A stretch of DNA of 64,000 nt from Ciceribacter sp. T2.26MG-112.2. GTDB lineage: Bacteria > Pseudomonadota > Alphaproteobacteria > Rhizobiales > Rhizobiaceae. Of the stretch, positions 34,039-43,319 are shown piece by piece. Location: positions 186,001 to 250,000 of the forward strand of contig NZ_UEYQ01000003.1 in assembly GCF_900492205.1 (NCBI RefSeq). Direction: 5' to 3'. The number at the start of each line of letters is the position of its first letter. Within the stretch, counting starts at the first letter, position 1. The translations under genes were made by a program, and so were the position numbers. The notes under the pieces are model-generated. The model saw only the letters and a list, made by a program, of their open reading frames with translations, was not told the origin of the DNA and did no database searches.

Positions 34039-34039
34039 G

Positions 34040-34444
34040 CTAGCGCAGCGACTTGCAGTGCGCGCCGTAGACGTGCCACGGGTCGAGGCCGCTCATGCAG
34101 AACTCCACCGACGAGCCGAGCCCGGCATAGCCCCAATTGTCTTCGACCACATACCAGAGCCGGCGCTGTTCGCCATCCGTGGTGGTAACCTTGGCCTCGC
34201 AGTAGCGCCGTTCGACCGGATGCGTGTCGTAGCGCGGCTCGAGCCTGCTTTGGTGAACGGGGCCGAACTCGGCGATCGACAGGTCGAGGCCGAGAAAGCC
34301 GCGCATGTTCTGGGCAAAGCGGCTGGACACCATGCCGGTCACCTGTTCGCAGGACGGCGTACCCGCCAAAGCTCCGGTCGCGACACTCAGAAACAGGAGG
34401 CTGATGAGCGAAAGCGTCGTGCGAAACGGCAGGCGGGCGGACAT
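34040..34444 (-). CDS. Small exported protein, unknown function
   Basis: A 134-residue protein with a clear signal peptide (LPFRTTLSLISLLFLSVATGALAG, cleaved near residue 28). It has four cysteines in the mature part that could form two disulfides (SCEQ, YCEA, FCMS, HCKS) and an aromatic core RRLWYVVEDNWGYAG. I do not recognise the family. Its end lies one base from the convergent membrane-protein stop. The ATG at 34444 sits after GGGAGAGCCGCC, a usable ribosome binding site. No partner is evident. Confidence 0.72.
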   Translation of the reverse strand: MSARLPFRTTLSLISLLFLSVATGALAGTPSCEQVTGMVSSRFAQNMRGFLGLDLSIAEFGPVHQSRLEPRYDTHPVERRYCEAKVTTTDGEQRRLWYVVEDNWGYAGLGSSVEFCMSGLDPWHVYGAHCKSLR

Positions 34445-34524
34445 GGCGGCTCTCCCTTTTGCCGTCAGAATGTTGGCAAAGCAGGGCGAGGTCAAGGGCG
34501 GCGAGGGTGGGCTCGTGCGACCTC

Positions 34525-35400
34525 TCAGTCGTCCCGCCGCTCCGCCTCCGTCGTCTCGCCGCGCAGCCAGAAGCACCGATGCGAGGCGTAGCGATCCTGC
34601 GCCATCACGCGCTTCAGCTCGGGAAGCGTCGCGTGCAGCTCGTCCTTCAGCGTGAAGGGCGGGTTTACGATGATGAGACCGGTGCCGGACAGTCCGGTCG
34701 TGTCGCGGTCGCTCTTCACCGAAAGCTCGGCGCACAGCATCTTGGGAATCTCGAGCGCCTTCAGCCCCTCGTGGAAGGCGGCAATGGGAGCGCCTTTCTT
34801 GATCGGATACCACAGGCAATAGACGCCGCCCGGGAAGCGGCGCCAGGCGCGCGAAAGCCCGTCGATCAGCCGGTCGTATTCGCCCTCTTCTTCGAAGGGC
34901 GGATCGACCAGCACGATGCCGCGCTTCTCCTTCGGCGGCAGGTGCGCGCCGAGTGCCAGCCAGCCGTCGAGTTCGGTGACGCGGACCTGGTAGTCGCCCT
35001 CGAACAGTCGGGCCAGCCGACGGCTGTCGTCGGGGTGGAGTTCCATCGCCGAGAGACGGTCCTGCGGACGGAACAGCATGCGGGCAAGCTTCGGCGAGCC
35101 GGGATAGAGCGTGATCTCGCCCTCAGGGTTGAGGCTGCGGACCGCGTCGAGATAGGGTGCGAGGATCGTGGCGACGGGCGCGGGCAGTTCCGCATCCAGA
35201 AGCTTGCCGATGCCGTCCCGCCATTCGCCGGTCTTCTGTGCCTCCTCGGAGGACAGATCGTAAAGGCCGATGCCGGCATGGGTGTCGAGCAGGCGGAAGG
35301 CCTTGTCCTTCTGCTGCAGATAGACGATCAGCCGCGCCAGCACCGCATGCTTCAGCACGTCGGCGAAATTGCCCGCATGGTAGATGTGGCGATAGTTCAT
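34525..35400 (-). CDS. rlmJ: 23S rRNA (adenine2030-N6)-methyltransferase
   Basis: RlmJ methylates A2030 of 23S rRNA. The 291-residue protein starts MNYRHIYHAGNFADVLKH, the invariant family N-terminus, so ATG 35400 is used and the open frame to 35469 is ignored. The catalytic D-P-P-F motif is visible in VLVDPPFEEEGEYDRL. It diverges from the molybdopterin oxidoreductase gene with 74 bases between the starts. Confidence 0.95.
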   Translation of the reverse strand: MNYRHIYHAGNFADVLKHAVLARLIVYLQQKDKAFRLLDTHAGIGLYDLSSEEAQKTGEWRDGIGKLLDAELPAPVATILAPYLDAVRSLNPEGEITLYPGSPKLARMLFRPQDRLSAMELHPDDSRRLARLFEGDYQVRVTELDGWLALGAHLPPKEKRGIVLVDPPFEEEGEYDRLIDGLSRAWRRFPGGVYCLWYPIKKGAPIAAFHEGLKALEIPKMLCAELSVKSDRDTTGLSGTGLIIVNPPFTLKDELHATLPELKRVMAQDRYASHRCFWLRGETTEAERRDD

Positions 35401-35474
35401 CTGTCGTCCTGATCGTTCGATGATTTGTTGGAATGGGGCTTTTGAGCCGTCCGGCCATGCCATATACAAACGTC

Positions 35475-37589
35475 ATGAACATCGCGAGCCCTATCCGAAC
35501 CACTGGTCATACGGTCTGTCCGCACGACTGTCCATCCGCCTGCGCGCTCAACGTCGATCTCGAGGCGGACGGCCGCATCGGTCGCGTCCGGGGCTCGCCC
35601 GACAATACATACACCGCCGGCGTTATCTGCGCCAAGGTCGCCCGCTATGCCGAGCGGCTCTATCATCCCGGCCGGTTGCTGACGCCGAAGCGCCGGAAGG
35701 GCGGCAAGGGGGAGGGTGTCTGGCAGGAGGTTTCCTGGGAGGATGCCCTGGACGAGATCGCCGAAGCCTTCGTCAAGGCGGAAGCGGCGCATGGCTCGGA
35801 AGCCATCTGGCCCTACTTCTATGCCGGCACGATGGGCCAGGTGCAGCGCGATTCGATCGAACGGCTGCGCCACGCCAAGCGCTATTCCGGCTTCTTCGGC
35901 TCGATCTGCACCAACATGGCCTGGACCGGCTATGTGATGGGCACCGGCGCCCTGCGCGGCCCCGATCCGCGCGAAATGGCTAAGGCCGATTGCGTCGTCA
36001 TCTGGGGCACCAATGCTGTCGCCACCCAGGTCAATGTGATGACGCACGCGATGAAGGCCCGCAAGGAGCGCGGCGCGAAGATCGTTGTGATCGACGTCTA
36101 CGACAATGCGACGATGAAGCAGGCCGATCTTGGCCTGATCGTACGGCCTGGTACGGACGCGGCGCTCGCCTGCGCCGTCATGCACATTGCCTTCCGAGAC
36201 GGTTATGCCGACCGCGACTACATGGCCCGCTATGCCGACGACCCGGCCGGTCTCGAGGTGCATCTCAAGACCCGCACCCCGGAATGGGCGGCCGCGATCA
36301 CCGGCCTTCCGGTCGAGGAGATCGAGGCCTTCGCCCGGCTTGTCGGCACGACGAAGAAGACCTTCTTCCGCCTCGGCTACGGCTTTGCCCGCCAGCGCAA
36401 TGGCGCGGTTGGCATGCACGCGGCGCTTTCGGTCGCGACGGTCCTCGGCTCCTGGCAGTATGAAGGCGGTGGCGCCTTCCACAACAATGGCGACATCTTC
36501 CGGCTGAACAAGGCGGAACTGATGGGCACGAGCTATGTCGATGAAGACATCCGCATGCTCGACCAGTCACAGATCGGCCGTGTGCTGACCGGCGACGCCG
36601 AGGCGCTGCGTCACCGCGGCCCCGTCACAGCACTGCTGATCCAGAACACCAATCCCGTCAATGTCGCGCCCGAACAGCGGCTGGTGAAAAGAGGTTTCCT
36701 CCGTGACGACCTGTTCGTCGCCGTGCACGAGCAGTTCATGACGGAGACGGCCGAGGTCGCCGACATCGTTCTGCCGGCCACCATGTTCGTCGAGCACGAC
36801 GATCTCTATCGCGGCGGCGGCCACAGCCATATCCTGCTTGGCCCGAAGATTGTCGAGCCACCGGCCACGGTGCGCACCAACCTCTTCGTCATCGAGGAAC
36901 TGGCCAAGCGCCTGGGTGTCTCGGACCGGCCCGGTTTCGGCCTCACCGAACAGGAGCATATCGACCATATGCTCACCGCAAGCGGCTGGCCGGGCTACGA
37001 CACGCTGAAGCAGGAACGCTGGTTCGACTGCCAGCCGGATTTTGGCACGGCGCATTACCTCGACGGTTTCGGCCATGCCGACGGCAAGTTCCGCTTCCGT
37101 CCGGACTGGCAGAACGGCAAGGCGCCGAACAAACCGCCGGTCAGGCTCGGCAATCTCGGCCCGGTCGCCGCCCTGCCTGAGTTTCCCGACCAGGTCGATC
37201 TGATCGAGGTGGTCGATGCCGAGCATCCGTTCAGACTGGCGACCTCGCCGGCCCGCAATTTCCTCAACTCGACCTTCTCCGAGACGCCGACTTCGCGCGA
37301 GAAAGAGGGAAGGCCCGAGGTGATGGTCAGTCCGGCCGACGCGTTGGGGCTTGCCATTGCCGACGGCGACGTCGTCCGCCTCGGCAACCGGCGGGGAAGC
37401 CTGCGCATTCACGCGCGGATCACCGATGCGGTCAAGCCGGGGGTGCTGGTGGCCGAGGGGCTGTGGCCCAACAAGGCGCATCTCGACGGCGAAGGCGTCA
37501 ACGTGCTGACCGGGGCAGATGCCCCCGCACCGCATGGCGGGGCCGCCTTCCACGACAACAAGGTCTGGCTGGAAAAGGCCGCCGGATGA
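35475..37589 (+). CDS. Molybdopterin-dependent oxidoreductase, unknown substrate
   Basis: A 704-residue enzyme of the DMSO reductase/formate dehydrogenase superfamily with bis-molybdopterin guanine dinucleotide. The N-terminal [4Fe-4S] ligands are Cys15, Cys19, Cys23 and Cys52 (VCPHDCPSAC, then GVICAKV). A likely metal-ligand region is FFGSICTNMAW with Cys145. The C-terminal molydop-binding domain begins near FRLATSPARNFLNSTF. No twin-arginine signal is seen, so it is cytoplasmic. The closest look is to the broad BisC/FdhF-like group often annotated only as molybdopterin oxidoreductase. ATGs at 35433 and 35457 are alternative starts. A NUDIX hydrolase gene overlaps its stop as ATGA. moaD and moaE are in the same window. 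Confidence 0.87.
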   Translation: MNIASPIRTTGHTVCPHDCPSACALNVDLEADGRIGRVRGSPDNTYTAGVICAKVARYAERLYHPGRLLTPKRRKGGKGEGVWQEVSWEDALDEIAEAFVKAEAAHGSEAIWPYFYAGTMGQVQRDSIERLRHAKRYSGFFGSICTNMAWTGYVMGTGALRGPDPREMAKADCVVIWGTNAVATQVNVMTHAMKARKERGAKIVVIDVYDNATMKQADLGLIVRPGTDAALACAVMHIAFRDGYADRDYMARYADDPAGLEVHLKTRTPEWAAAITGLPVEEIEAFARLVGTTKKTFFRLGYGFARQRNGAVGMHAALSVATVLGSWQYEGGGAFHNNGDIFRLNKAELMGTSYVDEDIRMLDQSQIGRVLTGDAEALRHRGPVTALLIQNTNPVNVAPEQRLVKRGFLRDDLFVAVHEQFMTETAEVADIVLPATMFVEHDDLYRGGGHSHILLGPKIVEPPATVRTNLFVIEELAKRLGVSDRPGFGLTEQEHIDHMLTASGWPGYDTLKQERWFDCQPDFGTAHYLDGFGHADGKFRFRPDWQNGKAPNKPPVRLGNLGPVAALPEFPDQVDLIEVVDAEHPFRLATSPARNFLNSTFSETPTSREKEGRPEVMVSPADALGLAIADGDVVRLGNRRGSLRIHARITDAVKPGVLVAEGLWPNKAHLDGEGVNVLTGADAPAPHGGAAFHDNKVWLEKAAG

Positions 37590-38185
37590 GCCGCTTCGAT
37601 CAGATCCGCATCACCATCCGCAAGGACGAGACCCTGTGGAAGGGCTGGAGCCATTTCCGCCGCATCGTCTTCGACTATATCCGGCCCGACGACAGCAAGG
37701 TCCAGCTGGAATGGGAGGTGTTCGACCGCGGCGAGGCCGTGGCGATCCTGCTCTACGACCCCAAGCGGCGCGTCGTCGTCATGGTCCGGCAGTTCCGCAT
37801 CCCGGTCCACCTGATGGGCGACCATGCCTTCCTGCTGGAGGTGCCCGCAGGCTCGATGGAGCATGGCGAGGACCCGGCGGAGACCGTATGCCGCGAGGCG
37901 ATGGAGGAAACCGGCTACGAGGTCGCCGCACCGCGCCATCTCTTCAGCGCCTACACTTCTCCCGGCGCGGTGACGGAGAAGGTGCATTTCTACTTCGCCC
38001 GCATCGAGGCCGCCCACAAGACGGCGGACGGCGGCGGGCTGGCCGAGGAACACGAGGACATCGAGATCACCGAGCTGTCTCTCGACGACGCCATGGCGAT
38101 GATCGCCGACGGGCGCATCTGCGATGCCAAGACCATCATGCTGCTGCAATGGGCGGCGCTCAATCCGGACGCCCTTTCGCCCTGA
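37586..38185 (+). CDS. NUDIX hydrolase (ADP-ribose/nucleotide-sugar pyrophosphatase type)
   Basis: A 199-residue NUDIX enzyme with an intact Nudix box (AGSMEHGEDPAETV then CREAMEETGYE), which binds the catalytic metals. The surrounding layout (VVVMVRQFRIPV before the box, SPGAVTEKVHFYFA after it) matches ADP-ribose and GDP-mannose pyrophosphatases (NudK/NudF type). The start codon overlaps the stop of the molybdenum enzyme gene as ATGA, so the two are co-translated. The shared function is not obvious. It ends before a hairpin that serves the convergent omptin gene. Confidence 0.87.
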   Translation: MSRFDQIRITIRKDETLWKGWSHFRRIVFDYIRPDDSKVQLEWEVFDRGEAVAILLYDPKRRVVVMVRQFRIPVHLMGDHAFLLEVPAGSMEHGEDPAETVCREAMEETGYEVAAPRHLFSAYTSPGAVTEKVHFYFARIEAAHKTADGGGLAEEHEDIEITELSLDDAMAMIADGRICDAKTIMLLQWAALNPDALSP

Positions 38186-38190
38186 CAAAG

Positions 38191-38228
38191 AAAATGGCCG
38201 CGGACGCGCAAAGGGAGCGTCCGCGGCC
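38191..38228 (-). terminator. Intrinsic terminator for the omptin gene
   Basis: A 12-bp perfect stem (GGCCGCGGACGC / GCGTCCGCGGCC) with a 9-base loop is followed, on the minus strand, by ATTTTCTTT. It sits between the convergent NUDIX and omptin genes; the plus-strand side has no T-tract. Confidence 0.8.
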
Positions 38229-38271
38229 GGACGGACAGCGCCAGGCGCTGCCCGCGGGGGGCTCTGTATTC

Positions 38272-39213
38272 TTAGAACGTGCCCTTGAGGCCGAACGAGA
38301 TCGACATCGCCTGATAGGTCGCACCGGCCGAATCCGAGGAATGGGAATCGGGGCTCGCACCCGTCGTGTCGACGATCTTCATGTCGCCGCGCGCATGGAA
38401 CACGCGCTCGAACGAGCCGGTGACGTAGAGCGCCGCCATTTCATTGAGCTGGTAGTTGGCCGTGACATTGGCGCCGATCATCGGGGCGATCTCCATGCTG
38501 TCGTAGAAACGCAGGTCGCGCATCCAATGATCGTCGATGTCGTCGATGCCGAAGCTGAGGCCGCCCTGCAGGCCCCCGCTCAGCGTCAGCGCGCCGATCG
38601 TGTGGGCGCCATTGACCGCCAGGAAGCCGACCGGGATCTTCTGCTGGTAGCTGATGCCGCGCTCGCCATCGGGGAAGTCGCCGATGTCGTCGCGAAAGCC
38701 GCCGCTGCTGTAGATGTAGGAGCCGCCATAGGCGGTCCACTTGACGTCGGTGTAGCGGAAGCCGGCGCCGACGTCGAAGCTGGTCGTGTCGTTTTCATAG
38801 ACCTGCCGGTCGAGCTCGATGGAGCCACTGAAATAGTGGTCGAGCTGGGTGTCGGGATGGACCGAACGATCGGTCCAGTCGTCATTGCTGTAGTCCATCC
38901 AGTCATAGTCGACCATATGACCGTCGCCCCCGGTGCCGACGTTGAAGGCCGCACGGACCTTCCAGTTCTTGTCGATCTGCGCATCGGCGCCGAGCGTGTA
39001 GAGCGTCATGCCCTGGCTTTCCCAGTTGAGCTGGCTCAGCTTGTGGGAGCCGTCATAGACGAACTCGCCAGCCTTGACGTTGGCAAGGCCGACGCTGCCA
39101 TAGAGGGAGAATGCGCCGTCCGGCGAGGTAAAGAGATTTTCCTCGGCGGCGGCGAAGGTCGGGCATAATGCCAGCCCGGCAAACAGCGCGGTCGTGGTCA
39201 AGAGCTTGGTCAT
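38272..39213 (-). CDS. Omptin family outer-membrane protease
   Basis: Omptins are ten-stranded outer-membrane barrels that cleave peptides at basic residues on the cell surface and need LPS for activity. The 313-residue precursor has a signal peptide (about 1-23). Matches to OmpT are strong around MVDYDWMDYSN, RSVHPDTQLDHY and GGSYIYSS-GGFRDDIG. The catalytic residues are all kept: Asp102 and Asp104 (OmpT Asp83/Asp85), and Asp227 and His229 in IDDIDDHW (OmpT Asp210/His212). It ends in the barrel strand SISFGLKGTF. Omptins are best known in enterobacteria, with scattered members in plant-associated alphaproteobacteria. It appears monocistronic, with its own terminator. Confidence 0.92.
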   Translation of the reverse strand: MTKLLTTTALFAGLALCPTFAAAEENLFTSPDGAFSLYGSVGLANVKAGEFVYDGSHKLSQLNWESQGMTLYTLGADAQIDKNWKVRAAFNVGTGGDGHMVDYDWMDYSNDDWTDRSVHPDTQLDHYFSGSIELDRQVYENDTTSFDVGAGFRYTDVKWTAYGGSYIYSSGGFRDDIGDFPDGERGISYQQKIPVGFLAVNGAHTIGALTLSGGLQGGLSFGIDDIDDHWMRDLRFYDSMEIAPMIGANVTANYQLNEMAALYVTGSFERVFHARGDMKIVDTTGASPDSHSSDSAGATYQAMSISFGLKGTF

Positions 39214-39451
39214 GCGAAAGTCCCCATGTCAGTGAAGTCCGATGGCCGGCACCCTTACGGAAAACCCAAATGGTCTCAATGGCTTGCAGCGTCCACTTCT
39301 GGGCCTTGTGGCGGCCAAAACTGGGTGCATTCACCGTTTCGGCGCAAGTGTCTGTCTTTGGTGGGAGAATGCCGGCATCCCCGCGCCGCCCTTGGCGCTT
39401 GCGGCACGGGGTGTTTTTCCCGATGATCGGCCGGCAGGCAGGGGGACCTAG

Positions 39452-40237
39452 ATGGCGGATGATCGCAAATGGGCTTTGATTACGGGCGCGACGGGCGGGC
39501 TGGGGCAAGCGTTCGGCATGGCGCTTGCGAGGCGCGGCTACAATCTCGTGCTGACCGCCCGCAAGGCCGACGCCCTGGAGGAATTGGCGGCGGAGCTCAG
39601 CCGCCACGGTGGCGAGGTCGTGGTGGAAGTCGCGGATCTGGCCGAGCAGGATGCCTGCCTGGGCCTGAAACAGGCGCTGGACGCCCGCGGACTGGTCATC
39701 GAGACGCTGGTCGCCAATGCCGGCTTCGGCGTTCAAGGCCGTTTCGTCTCGCGGCAGCGCGACGCCGAACTCGGCATGGTCGACGTCAATGTGCGGGCGC
39801 TGACCGATCTTTCGTATCTCTTCGCAAAGGATATGGCCGAGCGTGGCGGCGGGCATATCCTTCTGGTCGCGAGCACCGCCGCCTACCAGCCGATCCCCGG
39901 CTATGCGGTCTATGCGGCGTCCAAGGCCTATGTGCTGGCCTTCGGCCACGCGCTGCACCGCGAGCTTGCCCGCCGCAAGGTCGTGGTTACCGTCACCTGT
40001 CCCGGCCCGACGGAAACGCCCTTCTGGGAGCGGGCTGGCCACCGGCTGAACCGGATGGCGTCCGCGGTCCTGATGACGCCCGAGGCCGTGGCGGAGACGA
40101 GCCTGGATGCCCTTTATGCCGGGCGAGCCAGCGTCGTGCCGGGATTGGCCAACAGGCTGATCACGCTGTCGACGCGCCTTTTTCCCCGCCGCCTGCTGGC
40201 GCTCGGGGCATCATACTTCATGAGCAACGCGAAATAG
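39452..40237 (+). CDS. Short-chain dehydrogenase/reductase
   Basis: A 261-residue SDR. The cofactor motif TGATGGLGQAFG, NAGFG, the catalytic Ser in VASTAA and Tyr-x3-Lys (YAASKAY) are all present. The C-terminal part (about 205-255) has a hydrophobic stretch and a basic patch, as in DltE/YqjQ-like SDRs that act on lipid or ketone substrates. The substrate is unknown. GCAGGGGGA precedes the ATG. It faces away from the omptin gene across a 238-base gap without genes, and converges on purN. Confidence 0.87.
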   Translation: MADDRKWALITGATGGLGQAFGMALARRGYNLVLTARKADALEELAAELSRHGGEVVVEVADLAEQDACLGLKQALDARGLVIETLVANAGFGVQGRFVSRQRDAELGMVDVNVRALTDLSYLFAKDMAERGGGHILLVASTAAYQPIPGYAVYAASKAYVLAFGHALHRELARRKVVVTVTCPGPTETPFWERAGHRLNRMASAVLMTPEAVAETSLDALYAGRASVVPGLANRLITLSTRLFPRRLLALGASYFMSNAK

Positions 40238-40241
40238 TCTC

Positions 40242-40898
40242 TCAGACCGAAACCAGGCTCGCAGCCGCGTCTCCGGCAAAGCCGGTCCGCGCGACACGAC
40301 CGTCGGCGCGCATGCGCACCGTACCATCGGCGAACAGGCGCAGCGCCTGGGCATAGCTGCGGTGCTCGACGGTCAGCACCCGGGCCGCAAGGCTGTCCGA
40401 GGTGTCGCCGGGAAGAACCGGCACGACGGACTGGGCGACGATCGGCCCCTCGTCCATGCCTTCAGTGACGAAATGCACGGTGCAACCCGCCACCATCATG
40501 CCGGCGTCGAGCGCCCGCTGATGGGTATGCAGACCGGGAAAGAGCGGCAAAAGGGAAGGGTGGATGTTGAGGATCCGACCTTCGTAGGGACGGATGAAAT
40601 CGGCGCTGAGCAGGCGCATGTAGCCGGCGAGGCAGATGATGTCGGGCGAGAGTGCTGCCAGCGCGGCAAGGATCGCCGCCTCGTGCTCGCCCTTGCTGGC
40701 ATAGGCGCGGCGCTCGAAGACGTGGGTGGCGATGCCGCGCTCGGCGGCCTTGGCCAGTCCGCCCGCCGTCGGCTTGTCGGAGATGACGGCGACGATCTCG
40801 GCCGGGAAGTCCGGTGCGGCGCAGGCATCCGCCAGCGCCACCATGTTCGAACCGCCGCCGGAAATGAAGACGACGACACGTTTGCGGGCCGTCGTCAT
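40242..40898 (-). CDS. purN: Phosphoribosylglycinamide formyltransferase
   Basis: PurN formylates GAR in purine synthesis using 10-formyl-tetrahydrofolate. The 218-residue protein has the N-terminal [15 protein letters not shown] phosphate loop and the catalytic segment [14 protein letters not shown], with the essential Asn and His, followed by the [13 protein letters not shown] region. It overlaps the end of purM by four bases (ATGA), the standard purMN pair. Confidence 0.96.
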   Translation of the reverse strand: MTTARKRVVVFISGGGSNMVALADACAAPDFPAEIVAVISDKPTAGGLAKAAERGIATHVFERRAYASKGEHEAAILAALAALSPDIICLAGYMRLLSADFIRPYEGRILNIHPSLLPLFPGLHTHQRALDAGMMVAGCTVHFVTEGMDEGPIVAQSVVPVLPGDTSDSLAARVLTVEHRSYAQALRLFADGTVRMRADGRVARTGFAGDAAASLVSV

Positions 40899-41968
40899 AG
40901 AGCGAGCTTGCCTTCGTAGCGGGTGCCGGCCTCGCCCTCGGCGCGGGCGACCATGCGGCCGAGCGTCACGACCTTTTCGCCTTCGGCCGAAAGCACTTCG
41001 GTCACGCGCGCGGCGTCCTTTTCGGCGACGACGACGATCATGCCGACGCCGCAGTTGAACGTGCGCAGCATCTCGTTCTGGGCAACGCCGCCGGTGCGGG
41101 CGAGCCAGGAAAAGACCGGCGGCACGGTGATGGCGTCGAGGTCGATCGAGGCGGCGAGGTGCTTGGGCAGCACGCGTGGAATGTTTTCCGGGAAGCCGCC
41201 GCCGGTGATGTGGGCGAGCGCCTTCAGGGCGCCGGTCTCGCGGATCGCCTTCAAGAGCGGCTTGACGTAGATGCGGGTCGGCTCGAGCAGGGCGGCGCCG
41301 AGCGTCTTGGCCGTGTCGAAGGGTGCGGTCGCATTCCAGTTGAGACCCGAAAGCCCGACGATCTTGCGCACCAGCGAAAAGCCATTGGAATGGACGCCGG
41401 ACGAGGCGAGCCCGAGGATCACGTCGCCTTCGGCGATGTCGCCGGCGGGCAGAAGCTGGCCGCGTTCGGCGGCGCCGACGGCAAAGCCGGCCAGGTCATA
41501 ATCGCCACCGGAATACATGCCTGGCATTTCGGCGGTCTCGCCGCCGATCAGCGCACAGCCCGCCTCGCGGCAGCCGGCCGCAATCCCGCCGACGATCGCC
41601 GCACCCTGGTCCGGGTCGAGCTTGCCGGTGGCGAAATAGTCGAGGAAGAACAGCGGTTCGGCCCCCTGGACGACAAGATCGTTGACGCACATGGCGACGA
41701 GGTCGATGCCGACCGTGTCGTGGATACCTGCGTCGATGGCGATCTTCAGTTTGGTGCCGACGCCGTCATTGGCGGCGACGAGAACAGGATCGGTGAAGCC
41801 TGCGGCCTTGAGGTCGAACAGGCCGCCGAAGCCACCGATCTCGCCGTCGGCGCCCGGACGGCGCGTCGAGCGCACGTGAGGCTTGATCTTCTCGACCAGC
41901 AGATTGCCGGCATCGATGTCGACGCCTGCGTCGCTATAGGTCAAACCGTTGCGTTCAGACTGGCTCAT
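40895..41968 (-). CDS. purM: Phosphoribosylformylglycinamidine cyclo-ligase
   Basis: PurM closes the imidazole ring to give AIR. The 357-residue product starts [18 protein letters not shown], the family N-terminus, and contains the ATP-binding [25 protein letters not shown] region (in parts), [11 protein letters not shown] and [16 protein letters not shown] 41968 is preferred over the longer frame (to 42082) because GGAGG lies just upstream. It precedes purN in one operon and diverges from the AI-2E family permease gene. Confidence 0.96.
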   Translation of the reverse strand: MSQSERNGLTYSDAGVDIDAGNLLVEKIKPHVRSTRRPGADGEIGGFGGLFDLKAAGFTDPVLVAANDGVGTKLKIAIDAGIHDTVGIDLVAMCVNDLVVQGAEPLFFLDYFATGKLDPDQGAAIVGGIAAGCREAGCALIGGETAEMPGMYSGGDYDLAGFAVGAAERGQLLPAGDIAEGDVILGLASSGVHSNGFSLVRKIVGLSGLNWNATAPFDTAKTLGAALLEPTRIYVKPLLKAIRETGALKALAHITGGGFPENIPRVLPKHLAASIDLDAITVPPVFSWLARTGGVAQNEMLRTFNCGVGMIVVVAEKDAARVTEVLSAEGEKVVTLGRMVARAEGEAGTRYEGKLAL

Positions 41969-42194
41969 CTCGTGCCTCCGATGGGTGTCGATATTGCCGG
42001 TGGCCATTGCATGAAGAGCCCGGATATGCAAGTCGCGCGGCGGGGAAAGCGCGGTTTTCCGGCGTTTTGCCATCGCCGTCATGCTCCTGCGGATGCACGA
42101 CCTTGACCTTCGCTTTCGGCCTGACCTATCTGGCGTTTCCTGCTAGAAGAGCCGGCAAGGCATGCGGCTGCGGCAAGAAAGAGGAAGACGGACA

Positions 42195-43319
42195 ATGGTT
42201 CAGCACATCAGTGGAAGCGGGCTCAGGCGGCAGTTGATGTTCTGGTTGGCTGCGCTCGCGGTCTTCATCTTCTTCCTGATGATGTTCCGGACCATTCTCT
42301 TGCCGTTCATCGCCGGCATGGCGCTCGCCTATTTCCTCGATCCGGTCGCCGACCGGCTGGAACGGCTCGGTCTGTCGCGCATGTGGGCGACCGTCGTGAT
42401 CCTGGTCACCTTCATCGTCGTGTTCGTGCTGTCGCTGATGATCATCATCCCGATCCTCGCAAGCCAGCTCAACGAGTTCATCCAGCACATTCCCGGCTAC
42501 ATCACGCAGCTGCAGACCTATATCACCACGTCCAACGCGGCATGGCTGCCGGGCTGGCTGAGCACCCAGACCGATACGATCAAGGAAAACTTCTCCAAGT
42601 ATCTTTCCGAAGGTGTTGGCTTCCTCGGCACGCTGATCGCGCAGATCTGGAACTCCGGCAAGGCGCTGGTCGACATTGCTTCGCTGCTGGTGGTGACCCC
42701 GGTCGTCGCCTTCTACCTCCTGCTCGACTGGGACCGGATGATCGCCAAGGTCGACAGCTGGATCCCGCGCGGCCATGTTGCCACGGTCCGCGAGATCGCC
42801 GCCGAACTGGACAGCACCATTGCCGGTTTCGTGCGCGGGCAGGGTTCGCTCTGCCTCTTCCTCGGCATCTACTACGCGGTCGGCCTGTCGTTGATCGGCC
42901 TGAATTTTGGCCTGCTGATCGGCTTCCTGACCGGCCTTCTGAGTTTCATTCCCTATGTCGGCTCGACGGTTGGGCTGGTGCTCGCGGCCGGCGTGGCGGT
43001 GGTGCAGTTCTGGCCGGACTATGTCCACCTGATCATCGTCGTGGTGTTCTTCTTCTCCGGCCAGTTCATCGAAGGCAATATTCTGCAGCCGAAATGGGTG
43101 GGCAAGAGCGTCGGACTTCACCCGGTCTGGCTGATGTTTGCTCTCTTCGCCTTCGGCGCGCTGTTCGGCTTCGTCGGCGTGCTCATCGCCGTGCCGGCGG
43201 CCGCCTCGGTCGGCGTGCTTGTCCGTTTCGCACTGTCGCGGTATCTTGAGAGCGATCTGTATTATGGACAATCGACGCTGGTGGAAATCGCTCCCGATCC
43301 CGGCGTTTCAGAGAAGTAG
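42195..43319 (+). CDS. AI-2E family transporter (PerM/YdiK type)
   Basis: A 374-residue polytopic membrane protein with about seven or eight helices: N-terminal FWLAALAVFIFFLMMFRTILLP in parts, a periplasmic segment (about 95-150), and the C-terminal ILQPKWVGKSVGLHPVW motif typical of the family. Members export autoinducer-2, ions or unknown substrates; none can be chosen here. ATG 42195 follows GAGGAAG. The stop TAG is immediately followed by the hdaA ATG, so the two genes are coupled. The purM-(permease)-hdaA neighbourhood is conserved in rhizobia and resembles the purM-linked perM-hda order in other proteobacteria. Confidence 0.88.
   Translation: MVQHISGSGLRRQLMFWLAALAVFIFFLMMFRTILLPFIAGMALAYFLDPVADRLERLGLSRMWATVVILVTFIVVFVLSLMIIIPILASQLNEFIQHIPGYITQLQTYITTSNAAWLPGWLSTQTDTIKENFSKYLSEGVGFLGTLIAQIWNSGKALVDIASLLVVTPVVAFYLLLDWDRMIAKVDSWIPRGHVATVREIAAELDSTIAGFVRGQGSLCLFLGIYYAVGLSLIGLNFGLLIGFLTGLLSFIPYVGSTVGLVLAAGVAVVQFWPDYVHLIIVVVFFFSGQFIEGNILQPKWVGKSVGLHPVWLMFALFAFGALFGFVGVLIAVPAAASVGVLVRFALSRYLESDLYYGQSTLVEIAPDPGVSEK

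Noticed and set aside
39214-39451. Several short plus-strand frames between omptin and the SDR
   Set aside because: Three overlapping frames with similar scores and no distinguishing features; the gap is best read as two divergent promoters.
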